Counted from the stretch's first letter, positions 10,810 to 20,196 are shown. The stretch: DNA of 64,000 bases from Aureimonas psammosilenae (GCF_009176975.1 NZ_WEZG01000002.1:372001-436000); one strand, 5' to 3'. The notes: generated by a model from the letters alone, not told the origin. Made by a program: numbers and translations.

Positions 10810-11262
10810 GTGGCCGAGGTTCTCTTCTATCACCTCACCGAAAGCCGGCTGGAGGATGCGCTTCCCGAACTTCTGGAGCGCAGCCTTCAGCGCGGCTGGC
10901 GGGCCGTGGTGCAGGCGGTGAGCCAGGAGCGTCGCGACGCGCTCGACCATCACCTTTGGGTCTTTCGCGACGACGCCTTCCTGCCGCACGGCACGGACGC
11001 CGATTCCAGCGGCGCGCTTCAGCCCGTGCTTCTGACGGTCGATCCGGCGCAAGCCGCGAACGATCCGCAGATCAGGTTCATGGTGGAAGGCGCGGTGCCG
11101 AACGACCTTTCGGCCTATGTGCGCGGTGTCTATCTCTTCGACGGCCATGACGAGGAACAGCTTGCCAGCGCCCGCGCGCGCTGGAAGGTGGAGAAGGCCG
11201 CCGGACACGAGGTCACCTATTGGCAGCAGTCGCAGGACCGGCGTTGGGTCAAGAAGGCTTGA
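10810..11262 (+). CDS. holC: DNA polymerase III chi subunit
   Basis: HolC (chi) links the clamp loader to SSB at the replication fork. The 150-residue protein has the family pattern VLFYHLTESRLEDALPELLE near the N-terminus, LWVFRDDAFLPHG in the middle and WQQSQDRRWVKK at the end. It uses a GTG start. It overlaps nothing and ends 6 nt from the convergent hydrolase gene. pepA-holC pairing is conserved. Confidence 0.9.
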   Translation: MAEVLFYHLTESRLEDALPELLERSLQRGWRAVVQAVSQERRDALDHHLWVFRDDAFLPHGTDADSSGALQPVLLTVDPAQAANDPQIRFMVEGAVPNDLSAYVRGVYLFDGHDEEQLASARARWKVEKAAGHEVTYWQQSQDRRWVKKA

Positions 11263-11268
11263 CCGGCC

Positions 11269-12057
11269 TCAGCCGTCGATGAAATCGAGAACCGCCTTGG
11301 CATAGCCCTCCGGGTCCTCGATCGGGGCGGAATGGCCGACATTGGGCAGGATCGTCAGCTTCGCGCCCGGAATGGATTTGGCGAGAAACAGCGTGTGATC
11401 GCGGCTGATCGCTTCGTCATGTTCGCCGATCGCGATCATGGTCGGCACGGTGATCGAGGCGAGCTGTTCTTCCGAGAAGTTCGGCTCGTTCCACCAGAGC
11501 GCGTGAATCTCGTCGGTGATGTCGTCGTAGTGCTGAAGCGTCGGCAGGTCGCGGCCTTCCGCGATGGCCTCGGCATAGGCGATCGCCCCATCCGGCGTCG
11601 CGTTGGCCGCCTGCACGAACATGGCCGACAAGCGGTCCGGGTGGCGGATCGCGATATCGAGACCGATAATCCCTCCATCGCTCCAGCCGACGAGCGCGAC
11701 CTTGTCGAGCTTGAGCTGGTCGAGCAGCGCCAGATAATCGTCCGCCATCAGATCGTAGGTGATCGGCACCTCGTCGCGGGTGGAGCGGCCCTGGCCCCGG
11801 CTGTCGGCGACGATGACTTCGTGATTCTTCGAAAGCGTGGCGATCTGGCGGCGCCAGACATCGCTGCTGGACAGGCCGCCCGGAATCAGGAGCAGCGGGC
11901 TGCCTTTGCCGTAGACCTGATAGAAGAGCGAAATGCCATCGACCTGGGCAAACCCGGAGTCGCGCGGCCTCGGACCGTAGTTCCCGACCGCGAGCGCCGG
12001 CAGGATGGTAAGAGCGCCGAACATCAAGGCGGTCGCCGTCGTCCAACGCCATGCCAT
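11269..12057 (-). CDS. Secreted alpha/beta-fold hydrolase
   Basis: Alpha/beta hydrolase, substrate unknown. An N-terminal hydrophobic stretch (TTATALMFGALTILPALA) looks like a Sec signal peptide, so the enzyme is probably periplasmic. The 262-residue protein has the oxyanion region LLLIPGGLSSSDVWRRQI, the nucleophile elbow GWSDGG (Ser), an acid residue region (AIGEHDEAI) and the catalytic His in LPNVGHSAPIEDPEGYA. It resembles the 3-oxoadipate enol-lactonase and arylesterase branch, but a signal peptide is unusual for lactonases. It stands alone, transcribed towards holC. Confidence 0.82.
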   Translation of the reverse strand: MAWRWTTATALMFGALTILPALAVGNYGPRPRDSGFAQVDGISLFYQVYGKGSPLLLIPGGLSSSDVWRRQIATLSKNHEVIVADSRGQGRSTRDEVPITYDLMADDYLALLDQLKLDKVALVGWSDGGIIGLDIAIRHPDRLSAMFVQAANATPDGAIAYAEAIAEGRDLPTLQHYDDITDEIHALWWNEPNFSEEQLASITVPTMIAIGEHDEAISRDHTLFLAKSIPGAKLTILPNVGHSAPIEDPEGYAKAVLDFIDG

Positions 12058-12146
12058 CGCAGCGCTCCGAAAGGGTTTATGAAGCCTTTATGTAGCGCTG
12101 GGCAGAACGGAGCAAGCTCCCTGCGACGCACGAAAGCGAGAGCCTG

Positions 12147-14030
12147 TCAGCCGAGCGCGGCCTCGTGCTCGGCTGACAAGGAAAGCCAGCGCTCCTCGGC
12201 CTCGGCAAGCTGCTGGCCGGCCGTTTCGCGCTCGCGCGACACCTCGCCGGCCTTGCGCGGGTCCTTCTCGAAAAAGCCCGGCGCGGCCATTCGTTTGTCG
12301 AGCGCAGCCGTTTGCGTTTGAAGCTTCTCGATCCTGGATTCGAGGTTGCGAAGTTCCTTCTGGATGGGCCCGAGAGCGATGCGCTTGGGGGGCGGGGGCG
12401 TTGCCTCGCGGCTGCGGGCGGCCTCGCGGGGACTGTCCTTTTCCTTGTCCTTCTTGCCGCCGCGCCGGGCGGACAGAACGATCTGCTTGTATTCGTCGAG
12501 ATCGCCGTCGAATTTCGACACGGTGCCGTCCGCGACGATCCAGAGACGGTCGACGGTGGCTTCCACCATGTGCCGGTCGTGGCTGATGAGGATCACCGCG
12601 CCCTCATATTCGTTCAAGGCGCGCACCAGGGCCTCGCGCGAATCGATGTCGAGATGGTTCGTCGGCTCGTCGAGGATGAGGAGGTCCGGCTCGCCGAAGG
12701 TCGCGAGACCCATCAGGAGACGCGCCTTCTCGCCGCCGGACAGGGCATCGGCCTTCGTGTCCATCTTGGCGGTGGCAAGTCCCATGCGAGCGACCTTGGC
12801 GCGGACCTTGGCTTCCGGCGCGTCCGGCATCAGGCGGCGCACGTGCTCCACCGCGCTCTCATCCGGCCTCAGGTCGTCGATCTGGTGCTGCGCGAAGAAG
12901 GCGACCTTCAAGCCGGGCGCCTTCACGATCTCGCCTGAGCGGGCTGACAACTGCGCGGCCAGGAGTTTGGCGAAGGTGGACTTGCCGTTGCCGTTGGCAC
13001 CGAGCAGCGCGATGCGGTCGTCCGTGTCGATGCGAACGGTGACGCGCTTCAGGATCGGCGTGGCGTCGCCGTAGCCGACCGCCACATCGTCCATGCGCAC
13101 GATGGGCGAGGCGGGGCGGCGCTCGCCGGCGTCGAAAGCGAACGGCGCGACATGGTCCTCGATCACTGAAGCCAACGGCTTCATCTTTTCCAGCGCCTTC
13201 AAGCGGCTTTGCGCCTGACGGGCCTTGGAGGCCTTGGCGCGGAAGCGCTCCACGAAGGCTTCCATGTGGGCGCGGGCAGCGTCCTGCTTCACCTTCGCCT
13301 TTTGCTGGAGTTCCAGCTTCTCGGCACGCTGACGCTCGAAGGAATCGTAGTCGCCGCGGTAATAGACGAGCTTCAACTGGTCGAGATGGATGATGGAATT
13401 GACGGCGTTGTTGAGGACGTCGCGGTCGTGGCTGATGACGATCACGGTGTGGGGATAACGCGCGACGAAGGTTTCCAGCCAGAGCGTGCCTTCGAGATCG
13501 AGATAGTTCGTCGGCTCGTCGAGAAGGAGAAGGTCGGGCTGCGAGAACAGAACGGCGGCGAGCGCCACGCGCATCCGCCAGCCGCCGGAAAAGGAGGAAA
13601 CGGGCCGCGCCTGCGCCTCGGCATCGAAGCCGAGGCCCGACAGGATCGCGCCGGCGCGCGCTTCGGCCGAATAGGCGTCGATATCGTTGAGGCGAAGATG
13701 GATGTCGGCGATGCGGGTCGGGTCGGTCGCCGTTTCGGCTTCGGCGAGAAGCGCCATGCGTTCCTCGTCGGCGGCCAGCACGATCTCCAGAAGCGATTCA
13801 CTCGTGCCAGGCGCTTCCTGCAACACCTGGCCGATGCGCATTCCCTTCGGGATCTGCACGGAGCCGCTTTCGGACGCGAGCTCGCCCGTGATGACGCGGA
13901 ACAAGGTCGATTTGCCCGCGCCGTTGCGCCCGACAAGCCCGGCCTTGGCGCCGTCCGGCAGCGTCAGGCTGGCATGGTCGATGAGAAGCCGTCCGGCGAC
14001 GCGCGCGGAAAGATCGTTGATCTGAAGCAT
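12147..14030 (-). CDS. ABC-F family ATPase (ribosome-associated)
   Basis: Cytoplasmic ABC-F protein with two ABC domains and no membrane part; family members bind the ribosomal E site and modulate translation. In 627 residues, domain 1 has GRNGAGKS (34-41), the signature SGGWRMR and LLLDEPTNYLD; domain 2 has GANGNGKST, LSGGEKARLL and LILDEPTNHLD. A charged inter-domain linker (about 230-290) and a C-terminal coiled coil (LRNLESRIEKLQTQTAALD) follow the Uup/YheS-type layout. The start at 14030 (MLQINDLSARVAG) matches the family; upstream in-frame codons run into the vapB promoter and are rejected. Confidence 0.93.
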   Translation of the reverse strand: MLQINDLSARVAGRLLIDHASLTLPDGAKAGLVGRNGAGKSTLFRVITGELASESGSVQIPKGMRIGQVLQEAPGTSESLLEIVLAADEERMALLAEAETATDPTRIADIHLRLNDIDAYSAEARAGAILSGLGFDAEAQARPVSSFSGGWRMRVALAAVLFSQPDLLLLDEPTNYLDLEGTLWLETFVARYPHTVIVISHDRDVLNNAVNSIIHLDQLKLVYYRGDYDSFERQRAEKLELQQKAKVKQDAARAHMEAFVERFRAKASKARQAQSRLKALEKMKPLASVIEDHVAPFAFDAGERRPASPIVRMDDVAVGYGDATPILKRVTVRIDTDDRIALLGANGNGKSTFAKLLAAQLSARSGEIVKAPGLKVAFFAQHQIDDLRPDESAVEHVRRLMPDAPEAKVRAKVARMGLATAKMDTKADALSGGEKARLLMGLATFGEPDLLILDEPTNHLDIDSREALVRALNEYEGAVILISHDRHMVEATVDRLWIVADGTVSKFDGDLDEYKQIVLSARRGGKKDKEKDSPREAARSREATPPPPKRIALGPIQKELRNLESRIEKLQTQTAALDKRMAAPGFFEKDPRKAGEVSRERETAGQQLAEAEERWLSLSAEHEAALG

Positions 14031-14088
14031 GGCCGGCTTTTCGCATGGCAAGCGAGGAGGGGGAAGAGCGTTGTGAGGTGGGAAGGGG

Positions 14089-14118
14089 ATGTGTATAGTG
14101 TGCATTGATTATACACAT
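14089..14118. promoter_or_regulatory. Palindromic operator of vapBC
   Basis: ATGTGTATA (14089-14097) and TATACACAT (14110-14118) form a perfect 9-bp inverted repeat around a 12-bp AT-rich spacer, ending 12 nt before the vapB start. The repeat contains TATA-like sequences that could form part of the promoter. This is the expected arrangement for autoregulation by a VapB-VapC complex; the role is inferred. Confidence 0.75.
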
Positions 14119-14130
14119 TGGAGGGCGGGT

Positions 14131-14349
14131 ATGCGAACGAATATCGATATCGACGACGACCTGATGAAGCGGGCCATGGAGGTGCTGGGCCTCAAGACCA
14201 AGAAGGAAACGGTCGAGGAAGCTTTGAGAACGATCGTGAAACAGCGGGAAGCGCATGAAGCCTTGATGGCTCTCTACGGGACCGTGAAGTGGGAAGGTGA
14301 TCTCGATCAGATGCGCCGCAACCGTCCGCAGGCAGAGGGCGACTGGTGA
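14131..14349 (+). CDS. vapB: VapB-type antitoxin
   Basis: Antitoxin of a type II toxin-antitoxin pair. It has 72 residues: an N-terminal ribbon-helix-helix-like DNA-binding segment (MRTNIDIDDDLMKRAME, then KKETVEEALRTIVK) followed by an acidic, tryptophan-containing tail that should wrap the toxin. The start ATG (14131) follows GGAGGGCGGGT; a farther in-frame ATG at 14089 lies inside the operator palindrome and is rejected. The stop overlaps the vapC GTG start as GTGA. Confidence 0.88.
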   Translation: MRTNIDIDDDLMKRAMEVLGLKTKKETVEEALRTIVKQREAHEALMALYGTVKWEGDLDQMRRNRPQAEGDW

Positions 14350-14741
14350 TCCTGGTCGATACATCGGCATGGATCGACTACTTCAAGGGAATAGATCTCC
14401 CTTGGACGCGCGCGATCAGGGGCTTGTCGCTAAGCGACAAGATCGTCCTCGGAGATCTGGTCATCGTCGAAATCCTGCAGGGCATTCGAGACGAAAGGCG
14501 GCGTGTGCTCACCCGAGAAGCAATCTACCAGCATCGGACTGTCGCTCTTTGCAATCCTGCCATCGCCGAACAAGCAGCGGACAACTATCGCTTCCTACGC
14601 CGTAAGGGCATCACCATTCGCGGCACGATCGACGTCATCATCGCGACTTGGTGTATCGCCAACCGTGCCGCCATCATCCACAACGACCGGGACATGGCGG
14701 TGATGGAGCGCGAGCTTGGGCTCGTGTCCTTCCGCGCCTAG
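14346..14741 (+). CDS. vapC: VapC PIN-domain ribonuclease toxin
   Basis: PIN-domain endoribonuclease, the toxin partner of the preceding VapB. The 131 residues carry the expected acidic site: D5 in [11 protein letters not shown]42 in [10 protein letters not shown]96 in TIDVIIA and the D114/D116 pair in HNDRDM. All key residues are present, so it is probably active. It uses a GTG start overlapping the vapB stop. Its TAG stop shares a CTAG with the stop of the convergent DinB gene. The target RNA is not predictable. Confidence 0.92.
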   Translation: MILVDTSAWIDYFKGIDLPWTRAIRGLSLSDKIVLGDLVIVEILQGIRDERRRVLTREAIYQHRTVALCNPAIAEQAADNYRFLRRKGITIRGTIDVIIATWCIANRAAIIHNDRDMAVMERELGLVSFRA

Positions 14742-15253
14742 AACCCCATTCCGCTTTCGCGCTGGAACAGGATGAGGTCGAGACTCGGCGCTTCGCGTTT
14801 CATGCCCGTCAGGATCGCGTGGGCCTGTCCCCGATGATGCGTTTGATGATTGAAGAGGTGGCTGAGCACCGGCATGAGCGGCTGCGTGATGTCGCGCGGG
14901 TTCGTGACGGGGCGGTAGGTGAAGGGTGTCTGGAGCGCCGTTTCGTCGAGGCTGTCCACGAAGGCCACGATGCGCTCGTCTTCCGCCGCGCGGGCCTCGA
15001 CGAGGGGAGCAAACTCGGGAAACAGGACGGCGTCCAGCCGGTCGGGCGCATCGCCGGTTCCCGTCATGCGCCGCATCCAGATCCGGTCGGTCGCCAGGAG
15101 GTGGTTCAGCGTTCCCGACATCGAGCGGAAGAAGACGCCTCGGTCGGCGGCGAACTCGTCCGGCGTGAGCTTTCCGGCGCAGTGGTAGAGCCGTCGGTTG
15201 GCCCAGCGATTGTAGTGGGCCATCATCCTGAAGGTGTCGTACATTCCCGTCAC
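14738..15253 (-). CDS. DinB-fold metal-binding protein
   Basis: DinB/YfiT superfamily four-helix bundle; members are putative metal-dependent thiol-transfer or hydrolase enzymes, function here unknown. Conserved features are the N-terminal [14 protein letters not shown] helix and the histidines typical of the metal site ([11 protein letters not shown], and [13 protein letters not shown]). A GTG start at 15253 is preferred because AAGGGA lies 7 nt upstream; the ATG at 15244 ([12 protein letters not shown]) is the alternative. It is divergent from ndk and tail-overlaps vapC. Confidence 0.85.
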   Translation of the reverse strand: MTGMYDTFRMMAHYNRWANRRLYHCAGKLTPDEFAADRGVFFRSMSGTLNHLLATDRIWMRRMTGTGDAPDRLDAVLFPEFAPLVEARAAEDERIVAFVDSLDETALQTPFTYRPVTNPRDITQPLMPVLSHLFNHQTHHRGQAHAILTGMKREAPSLDLILFQRESGMGF

Positions 15254-15343
15254 GTTCCGGTCCCTTGTCGTCCTGGCCTTGCCGCTCGGCGGCCTCGCGT
15301 TTATGAGAGCGCGACTCTCCAACGCCCGCAAGGAACATCATCC

Positions 15344-15766
15344 ATGGCGATCGAACGCACCTTCTCCATGATCAAGCCGGACGCGACCCGTCGCAACCTG
15401 ACCGGCGCGATCACCAAGATCTTCGAAGAGTCGGGCCTTCGCATCATCGCGTCGAAGCGCGTGTGGATGAGCCGCCGCGAGGCCGAGGGCTTCTACGCCG
15501 TCCACAAGGAGCGTCCGTTCTTCGGTGAGCTGGTCGAATCCATGTCCGCCGGTCCGACGATCGTGCAGGTGCTGGAAGGCGAGAACGCCATTTCGCGCAA
15601 TCGCGAGATCATGGGCGCGACCAACCCGAAGGACGCCGCCGAAGGCACCATCCGCAAGCTGCACGCCCTGTCGATCGGCGAGAACTCGGTGCACGGCTCC
15701 GACGCCCCCGAGACCGCGAAACAGGAAATCTCCTACTGGTTTTCCGAGACCGAGATCGTCGGCTGA
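15344..15766 (+). CDS. ndk: Nucleoside diphosphate kinase
   Basis: Transfers the gamma-phosphate between nucleoside tri- and diphosphates through a phospho-histidine. It has 140 residues, the standard bacterial length, with [14 protein letters not shown] at the N-terminus and the catalytic H117 in NSVHGSDA. The ATG at 15344 is set by family length; AAGGA lies just upstream. A strong intrinsic terminator follows, so it is monocistronic. Confidence 0.97.
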   Translation: MAIERTFSMIKPDATRRNLTGAITKIFEESGLRIIASKRVWMSRREAEGFYAVHKERPFFGELVESMSAGPTIVQVLEGENAISRNREIMGATNPKDAAEGTIRKLHALSIGENSVHGSDAPETAKQEISYWFSETEIVG

Positions 15767-15792
15767 ACCGACGATAGGCAGGTAAGTTTCGA

Positions 15793-15825
15793 GGCCGCCG
15801 CATCTCTCGATGCCGGCGGCCTTTT
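15793..15825 (+). terminator. Intrinsic terminator of ndk
   Basis: GGCCGCCG plus CATC pairs with GATG and CGGCGGCC around a TCTC loop (12-bp stem with a one-base bulge), directly followed by TTTT. It lies 26 nt after the ndk stop. Confidence 0.88.
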
Positions 15826-15926
15826 CGTTGGCGCGGAGCCGCCGCGACAACGCCGTTCTGGCAATGATCGTTGTTCGGCCTTAAATCCGGCTTCACCGCC
15901 GAACAGCATCGCAGGCCAATGCCCGA

Positions 15927-17978
15927 ATGAGCAAGGACGACGACATCTTCGAAGATCTCGACGCCACCGAGGGCGACGAGGAGGACTTCGAGGAAGAAGG
16001 TGCGGAAAGCGCGGAGTTCGAGCCCGACAGCGCCGCGCTTCTGGCCGCCATCGACTGGGATGGGGCCGGCACGGTCGAGGGCGATCCGCTCCAGGGCGTC
16101 GATGTCATCATCGCGGCCGTGAAGCGTCTGCCGAACGATCCCGGCGTTTATCGCATGTTCGGCGCGGGCGGCGAGGTGCTCTACGTCGGCAAGGCGCGTT
16201 CCTTGAAAAAGCGCGTGGCGAGCTATACGCGGCTCACCGGCCACACCAACCGCATCATGCGGATGATCCGCGAAACGCGGGCCATGGAATTCGTGACGAC
16301 GCGCACCGAAACGGAAGCGCTGCTGCTCGAAGCCAATCTCATCAAGCGTTTGCGGCCGCGCTACAACGTGTTGATGCGGGACGACAAGTCGTTCCCCTAT
16401 ATCCTCATCGGCGATGCGCACGAGGCGCCGGCCATCGTGAAGCACCGGGGCGCGCGCTCGCGAAAGGGTAGCTATTTCGGCCCCTTCGCCTCGGCCGGCG
16501 CGGTGACGCGCACGATCAACTCGCTGCAGCGCGCCTTTCTCCTGCGTACCTGTACGGACTCCGTCTACGAGACGCGCAGCCGGCCCTGCCTTCTCTACCA
16601 GATCAAGCGCTGCTCCGGCCCCTGCACGCGGGAAATATCGCTGGAGGATTATCGCAGCCTCGTCGGAGAGGCCGAGGGCTTCCTGTCCGGGCGCTCCAGC
16701 CAGATCAAGCAGGGGCTGTCGCAGGCCATGCAGGACGCTTCGCAGGAGCTCGACTTCGAGCGCGCCGCCGTGCTCCGCGACCGCCTGTCCGCGCTCGCCC
16801 ATATCCAGAGTCATCAGGGCATCAACCCGCATGGGGTGGAGGAAGCGGATGTCTTCGCCATTCATTGCGAGGGCGGCCTGACCTGCATCCAGGTCTTCTT
16901 CTTCCGCACCGGCCAGAATTGGGGAAACCGCGCTTACTTCCCGCGCGCCGACGTTTCGCTGGAGCCGGCCGAAGTGCTCGGCGCCTTCATCGCGCAGTTC
17001 TACGACGATAAGCCGACGCCGCCCTTGATCCTGTCATCGCTCGACTTCGAGGACCGCACGCTTCTCGGCGAGGCCCTGTCGGTCCGTGCGAGCCGCAAGG
17101 TGCAGTTCGCGGTGCCGGCGCGCGGCGAGAAGCGCGATCTGGTGGATCATGCTCTCGCCAATGCGCGCGAGGCGCTGGGGCGACGGCTGGCGGAAACCTC
17201 GTCGCAGGCGCGACTTCTGGCCGGTTTGGCCGAGACCTTCTCGCTGCCGAACCCGCCGCGCCGCATCGAAATCTACGACAACTCGCATATTTCCGGCACC
17301 AACGCCGTCGGCGCGATGGTGGTGGCGGGGCCGCAGGGCTTTGCCAAGAACCAGTATCGCAAGTTCAACATCAAGGGCGCCGACATCACGCCCGGCGACG
17401 ACTTCGGCATGATGCGCGAGGTGATGACGCGCCGCTTCTCGCGCCTCGTGAAGGAGCATGGTGAGGGTCCGACGCCGGTCGTGGAAAGCGAGGACAAGGA
17501 GGATATCCTGCATTCTGAGATGCCGGACTGGCCGGACCTCGTCTTCATCGACGGCGGCAAGGGGCAGATCACGGCGGTGCGCGCGATCCTGGAGGAACTC
17601 GGCATCGCCGAGAAGGTCACCACCATCGGCATCGCCAAGGGCGTCGACCGCGATGCGGGACGCGAGCGGTTCATCACGAAGGGGCGCGATCCCTTCACGT
17701 TGCCGCCACGCGATCCGGTGCTTTATTTTGTGCAGCGCCTGCGCGACGAGGCGCATCGCTTCGCCATCGGCTCGCACCGGGCGCGTCGCAAGAAGGAACT
17801 GACGCGCAATCCGCTGGACGAGATCGCCGGCATCGGACCATCCCGCAAGCGCGCGCTTCTGCACCATTTCGGCACGGCGAAGGCCGTGTCGCGCGCCGGG
17901 TTGGGCGATCTCCAGAAGGTCGAGGGCATCTCGGCGGCGACCGCGCAGATCGTCTACGATCATTTCCACGAGCGTTGA
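15927..17978 (+). CDS. uvrC: Excinuclease ABC subunit C
   Basis: Makes the dual incisions in UvrABC nucleotide excision repair. In 683 residues it has an acidic N-terminal extension (about 1-60, rich in Asp and Glu), the GIY-YIG nuclease domain ([29 protein letters not shown]), a Cys-containing region ([15 protein letters not shown]), a UVR motif (about 260-295), the RNase H-like C-terminal nuclease ([20 protein letters not shown]) and two helix-hairpin-helix units ([29 protein letters not shown]). The usual length is about 610-620; the extra residues are mainly at the N-terminus. Confidence 0.96.
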   Translation: MSKDDDIFEDLDATEGDEEDFEEEGAESAEFEPDSAALLAAIDWDGAGTVEGDPLQGVDVIIAAVKRLPNDPGVYRMFGAGGEVLYVGKARSLKKRVASYTRLTGHTNRIMRMIRETRAMEFVTTRTETEALLLEANLIKRLRPRYNVLMRDDKSFPYILIGDAHEAPAIVKHRGARSRKGSYFGPFASAGAVTRTINSLQRAFLLRTCTDSVYETRSRPCLLYQIKRCSGPCTREISLEDYRSLVGEAEGFLSGRSSQIKQGLSQAMQDASQELDFERAAVLRDRLSALAHIQSHQGINPHGVEEADVFAIHCEGGLTCIQVFFFRTGQNWGNRAYFPRADVSLEPAEVLGAFIAQFYDDKPTPPLILSSLDFEDRTLLGEALSVRASRKVQFAVPARGEKRDLVDHALANAREALGRRLAETSSQARLLAGLAETFSLPNPPRRIEIYDNSHISGTNAVGAMVVAGPQGFAKNQYRKFNIKGADITPGDDFGMMREVMTRRFSRLVKEHGEGPTPVVESEDKEDILHSEMPDWPDLVFIDGGKGQITAVRAILEELGIAEKVTTIGIAKGVDRDAGRERFITKGRDPFTLPPRDPVLYFVQRLRDEAHRFAIGSHRARRKKELTRNPLDEIAGIGPSRKRALLHHFGTAKAVSRAGLGDLQKVEGISAATAQIVYDHFHER

Positions 17979-18070
17979 CGCACGCTTTTCCTCTGTCTTC
18001 TTTCATCCAGCCGTTGATTTTCGCCACAGTGATGGATTGAAGGGAGAGTGCCTCCCGTACGAAAGTCGCA

Positions 18071-18652
18071 ATGGCCACTCGCACCTTCAACCTTCCGAAC
18101 CTCCTGACCTATGCGCGCATCCTTGCCGTGCCGCTTCTGGTTGTCTGCTTCTTCTGGGGAGGGAGCTTCGACGCCAGCGACAACGCGCGCTGGTGGGCGC
18201 TCGGCATCTTCGTGATCGCAAGCATCACGGACTATCTCGATGGTTATCTGGCGCGGGCCTGGCAGCAGACTTCCACCATCGGCCGGATGCTCGACCCCAT
18301 TGCCGACAAGCTCTTGGTCGCGGCCTGCCTGCTTCTTCTGGCGGCGGGAGAAACCATCAAGGGCTGGTCGCTCTGGGCGGCGATCATCATCCTCTGCCGC
18401 GAAATCCTCGTGTCGGGGCTTCGCGAATATCTCGCCGAGCTGAAGGTCAGCGTACCCGTCACGCAGCTCGCCAAATGGAAGACGACGCTTCAGATGATCG
18501 CCGTCGCCTTTCTCCTGGCGGGGCCGGCCGGCGACAAGCTGATGCCGTATATGACCGAGATCGGCATCGCCGCGCTTTGGGCCTCGGCGATCGTGACGCT
18601 TTATACCGGCTACGATTACTTCCGCGCAGGCCTGCGCCATTTCCCCGACTGA
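18071..18652 (+). CDS. pgsA: CDP-diacylglycerol-glycerol-3-phosphate 3-phosphatidyltransferase
   Basis: Integral membrane enzyme making phosphatidylglycerol phosphate, the first step to PG and cardiolipin. The 193-residue protein has the CDP-alcohol phosphotransferase signature spread over DYLDGYLARAW and GRMLDPIADKLLV (the two-part Asp motif) and several membrane helices. It starts 92 nt after uvrC, with moaD-moaE following: the common Hyphomicrobiales uvrC-pgsA-moaD-moaE cluster. Confidence 0.95.
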   Translation: MATRTFNLPNLLTYARILAVPLLVVCFFWGGSFDASDNARWWALGIFVIASITDYLDGYLARAWQQTSTIGRMLDPIADKLLVAACLLLLAAGETIKGWSLWAAIIILCREILVSGLREYLAELKVSVPVTQLAKWKTTLQMIAVAFLLAGPAGDKLMPYMTEIGIAALWASAIVTLYTGYDYFRAGLRHFPD

Positions 18653-18697
18653 GACGTTTCGCGTCCAAACAGGGGCAGACCTTCGCGGGAGAATGGC

Positions 18698-18949
18698 ATG
18701 AAGCTTGTTTATTTCGCCTGGGTGCGCGAGCGGATCGGCGTGGCCGAAGAGGTGGTCGCGCTGCCGGCCGGCGTGGTGACGGTCGGCGATCTTCTTCATT
18801 GGCTGAAGGGGCGGGGCGTCGGCTACGAGGCCGCGCTCGTATCGCCGGAAACCATCCGCGTCGCGATCGACCAGGAGCATGTCGACCATTCCGAGCCGCT
18901 GGCCGGCGCGACCGAGATCGCGATCTTCCCGCCGATGACGGGGGGCTGA
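18698..18949 (+). CDS. moaD: Molybdopterin synthase small subunit MoaD
   Basis: Ubiquitin-like sulfur carrier that, as a C-terminal thiocarboxylate, donates sulfur to precursor Z. It has 83 residues and ends in the required Gly-Gly (PPMTGG). The N-terminus MKLVYFAWVRERIGVAEE fits the family. moaE starts 5 nt after the stop. Confidence 0.94.
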   Translation: MKLVYFAWVRERIGVAEEVVALPAGVVTVGDLLHWLKGRGVGYEAALVSPETIRVAIDQEHVDHSEPLAGATEIAIFPPMTGG

Positions 18950-18954
18950 GCGTG

Positions 18955-19419
18955 ATGGCGGCAAAGCTGCGGGTCGAGGTGCTGCCGGGGCGGATCGATC
19001 TTGGCGCGGAAGCGCGGCGGGTGGAGGACGGCGGGCGGATCGGCGCGGTCGTCACCTTCACCGGTTATTGCCGCGACGAGGGCGGGCGCTTGGCGGCGCT
19101 GGAACTCGAACACTATCCCGGCATGGCGGAAAAGGAACTGGAGCGCATCGCGACCCAAGCGGCCGAGCGTTTCGGCCTTCTGTCCGCTTCGGTTCTCCAC
19201 CGCCACGGCAAGATCCCTCCTGGCGAGGAGATCGTTTTCGTCGCCTGCGCGGCCGAACACCGCCAAGCCGCCTTCGACGGCGCGTCGTTTCTGATGGACT
19301 ATCTGAAGTCCGAGGCTCCCTTCTGGAAAAGGGAGCATCTGATCGGCGGCGGGGAGGGAGGCTGGGTGGACGCCAAGGCGTCCGACTCGGCCGCCATGGA
19401 TCGCTGGCACCGCCTGTAA
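18955..19419 (+). CDS. moaE: Molybdopterin synthase large subunit MoaE
   Basis: Catalytic subunit that converts precursor Z to molybdopterin together with MoaD. The 154 residues contain RHGKIPPGEEIVFVACAAEH and the active-site lysine block YLKSEAPFWKREH. The ATG at 18955 is chosen (a GTG directly before it is also in frame). The product supplies cofactor for enzymes such as the molybdopterin oxidoreductase at 23615. The gene ends 3 nt from the convergent ParA-like gene. Confidence 0.95.
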   Translation: MAAKLRVEVLPGRIDLGAEARRVEDGGRIGAVVTFTGYCRDEGGRLAALELEHYPGMAEKELERIATQAAERFGLLSASVLHRHGKIPPGEEIVFVACAAEHRQAAFDGASFLMDYLKSEAPFWKREHLIGGGEGGWVDAKASDSAAMDRWHRL

Positions 19420-19422
19420 CGG

Positions 19423-20196
19423 CTAGGCCGCCTGGCGGCGTCCGATCATCACGGCTTCGGCTGCGCGGGCGGCGAGCTTCGCGCCGTTCGATTTCAGGGC
19501 GTCGAGTTCCGCTGCCAGCGCCCGTGCTTCGGCCTGCGCGCGCACGAGGCCGGGCGCCTGTTTCTCCGTCAGCGTGAAGATCGTGCCGCCATACATGAAA
19601 GGCGCTTCGAAGGCGGCGCGCTGCGCGAGGCCGATGGGCAGGCGCTCCGTCGGCCGGTTCTCCATCTGCTTCTCGACGGCACGGGCGATCCGGCTCGGAA
19701 TCTGCGCGATGGCGGTGGCGACGAAAGCCTGCCGGATTTCGCTGTCCTTCGTTTCCAAGCTGAGGAACTGATCGGTGGCAGCCGCCGCGAGGGCCGATAG
19801 CGGCGAAAAGCGCACCGGCACCAGCACCGTGTCGGCGACCCGCGCGCCGGCGCGCAGCATGTCCTGCGTGCGCCCTGCGTCGATCACCACCAGCATCTGC
19901 CGGTCGATGCCGTCATTGACGAGGGCGGCGAGGCGGCTCGGCTTGTCGCATTGAACGAGTTCGATCCCGTTCGGCCGTCCGGGCTTGGCGGCCCAGCTCG
20001 ACAGATCGCCGTCCGGGCCCGCATCCACGAGAAGAACGGAAACGCCGGCCGAGGCGGCGGCCGAAGCGATGGTCAGCGCCAGCGTGGATGTTCCCGCGCT
20101 CTTGATCGATCCGATCGAGATGACGGGCAGATTGGCCGAACGGCCCCGACGCACCCGACGGGTGGCGGCGCGTGAAATCGCTGATGAAAAACCCAT
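19423..20196 (-). CDS. ParA/VirC1-like protein with degenerate P-loop
   Basis: Distant member of the ParA/MinD (SIMIBI) ATPase fold. ParA-like features: a beta strand and P-loop position at LPVISIGSIKSAGTSTLAL, a Walker A'-like VLLVDAGPDGDLSSWAA, a Walker B-like MLVVIDAGRTQDML and the ADTVLVPVRFSPLSALAA block seen in VirC1-like proteins. The usual KGGxGK[ST]T is replaced by KSAGTST, so the ATP-contacting P-loop lysine is absent. The protein may be a pseudo-ATPase or bind another ligand. The C-terminal half (about 170-257) is helical with no recognised domain. It stands alone; a 6-bp inverted repeat lies about 100 nt upstream. No cargo or centromere-binding partner gene is adjacent. Confidence 0.7.
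   Translation of the reverse strand: MGFSSAISRAATRRVRRGRSANLPVISIGSIKSAGTSTLALTIASAAASAGVSVLLVDAGPDGDLSSWAAKPGRPNGIELVQCDKPSRLAALVNDGIDRQMLVVIDAGRTQDMLRAGARVADTVLVPVRFSPLSALAAAATDQFLSLETKDSEIRQAFVATAIAQIPSRIARAVEKQMENRPTERLPIGLAQRAAFEAPFMYGGTIFTLTEKQAPGLVRAQAEARALAAELDALKSNGAKLAARAAEAVMIGRRQAA

Noticed and set aside
14089-14130. Longer start for vapB at 14089
   Set aside because: It would place the operator palindrome inside the coding region, and no antitoxin has the extra residues; ATG 14131 has a good ribosome-binding site.
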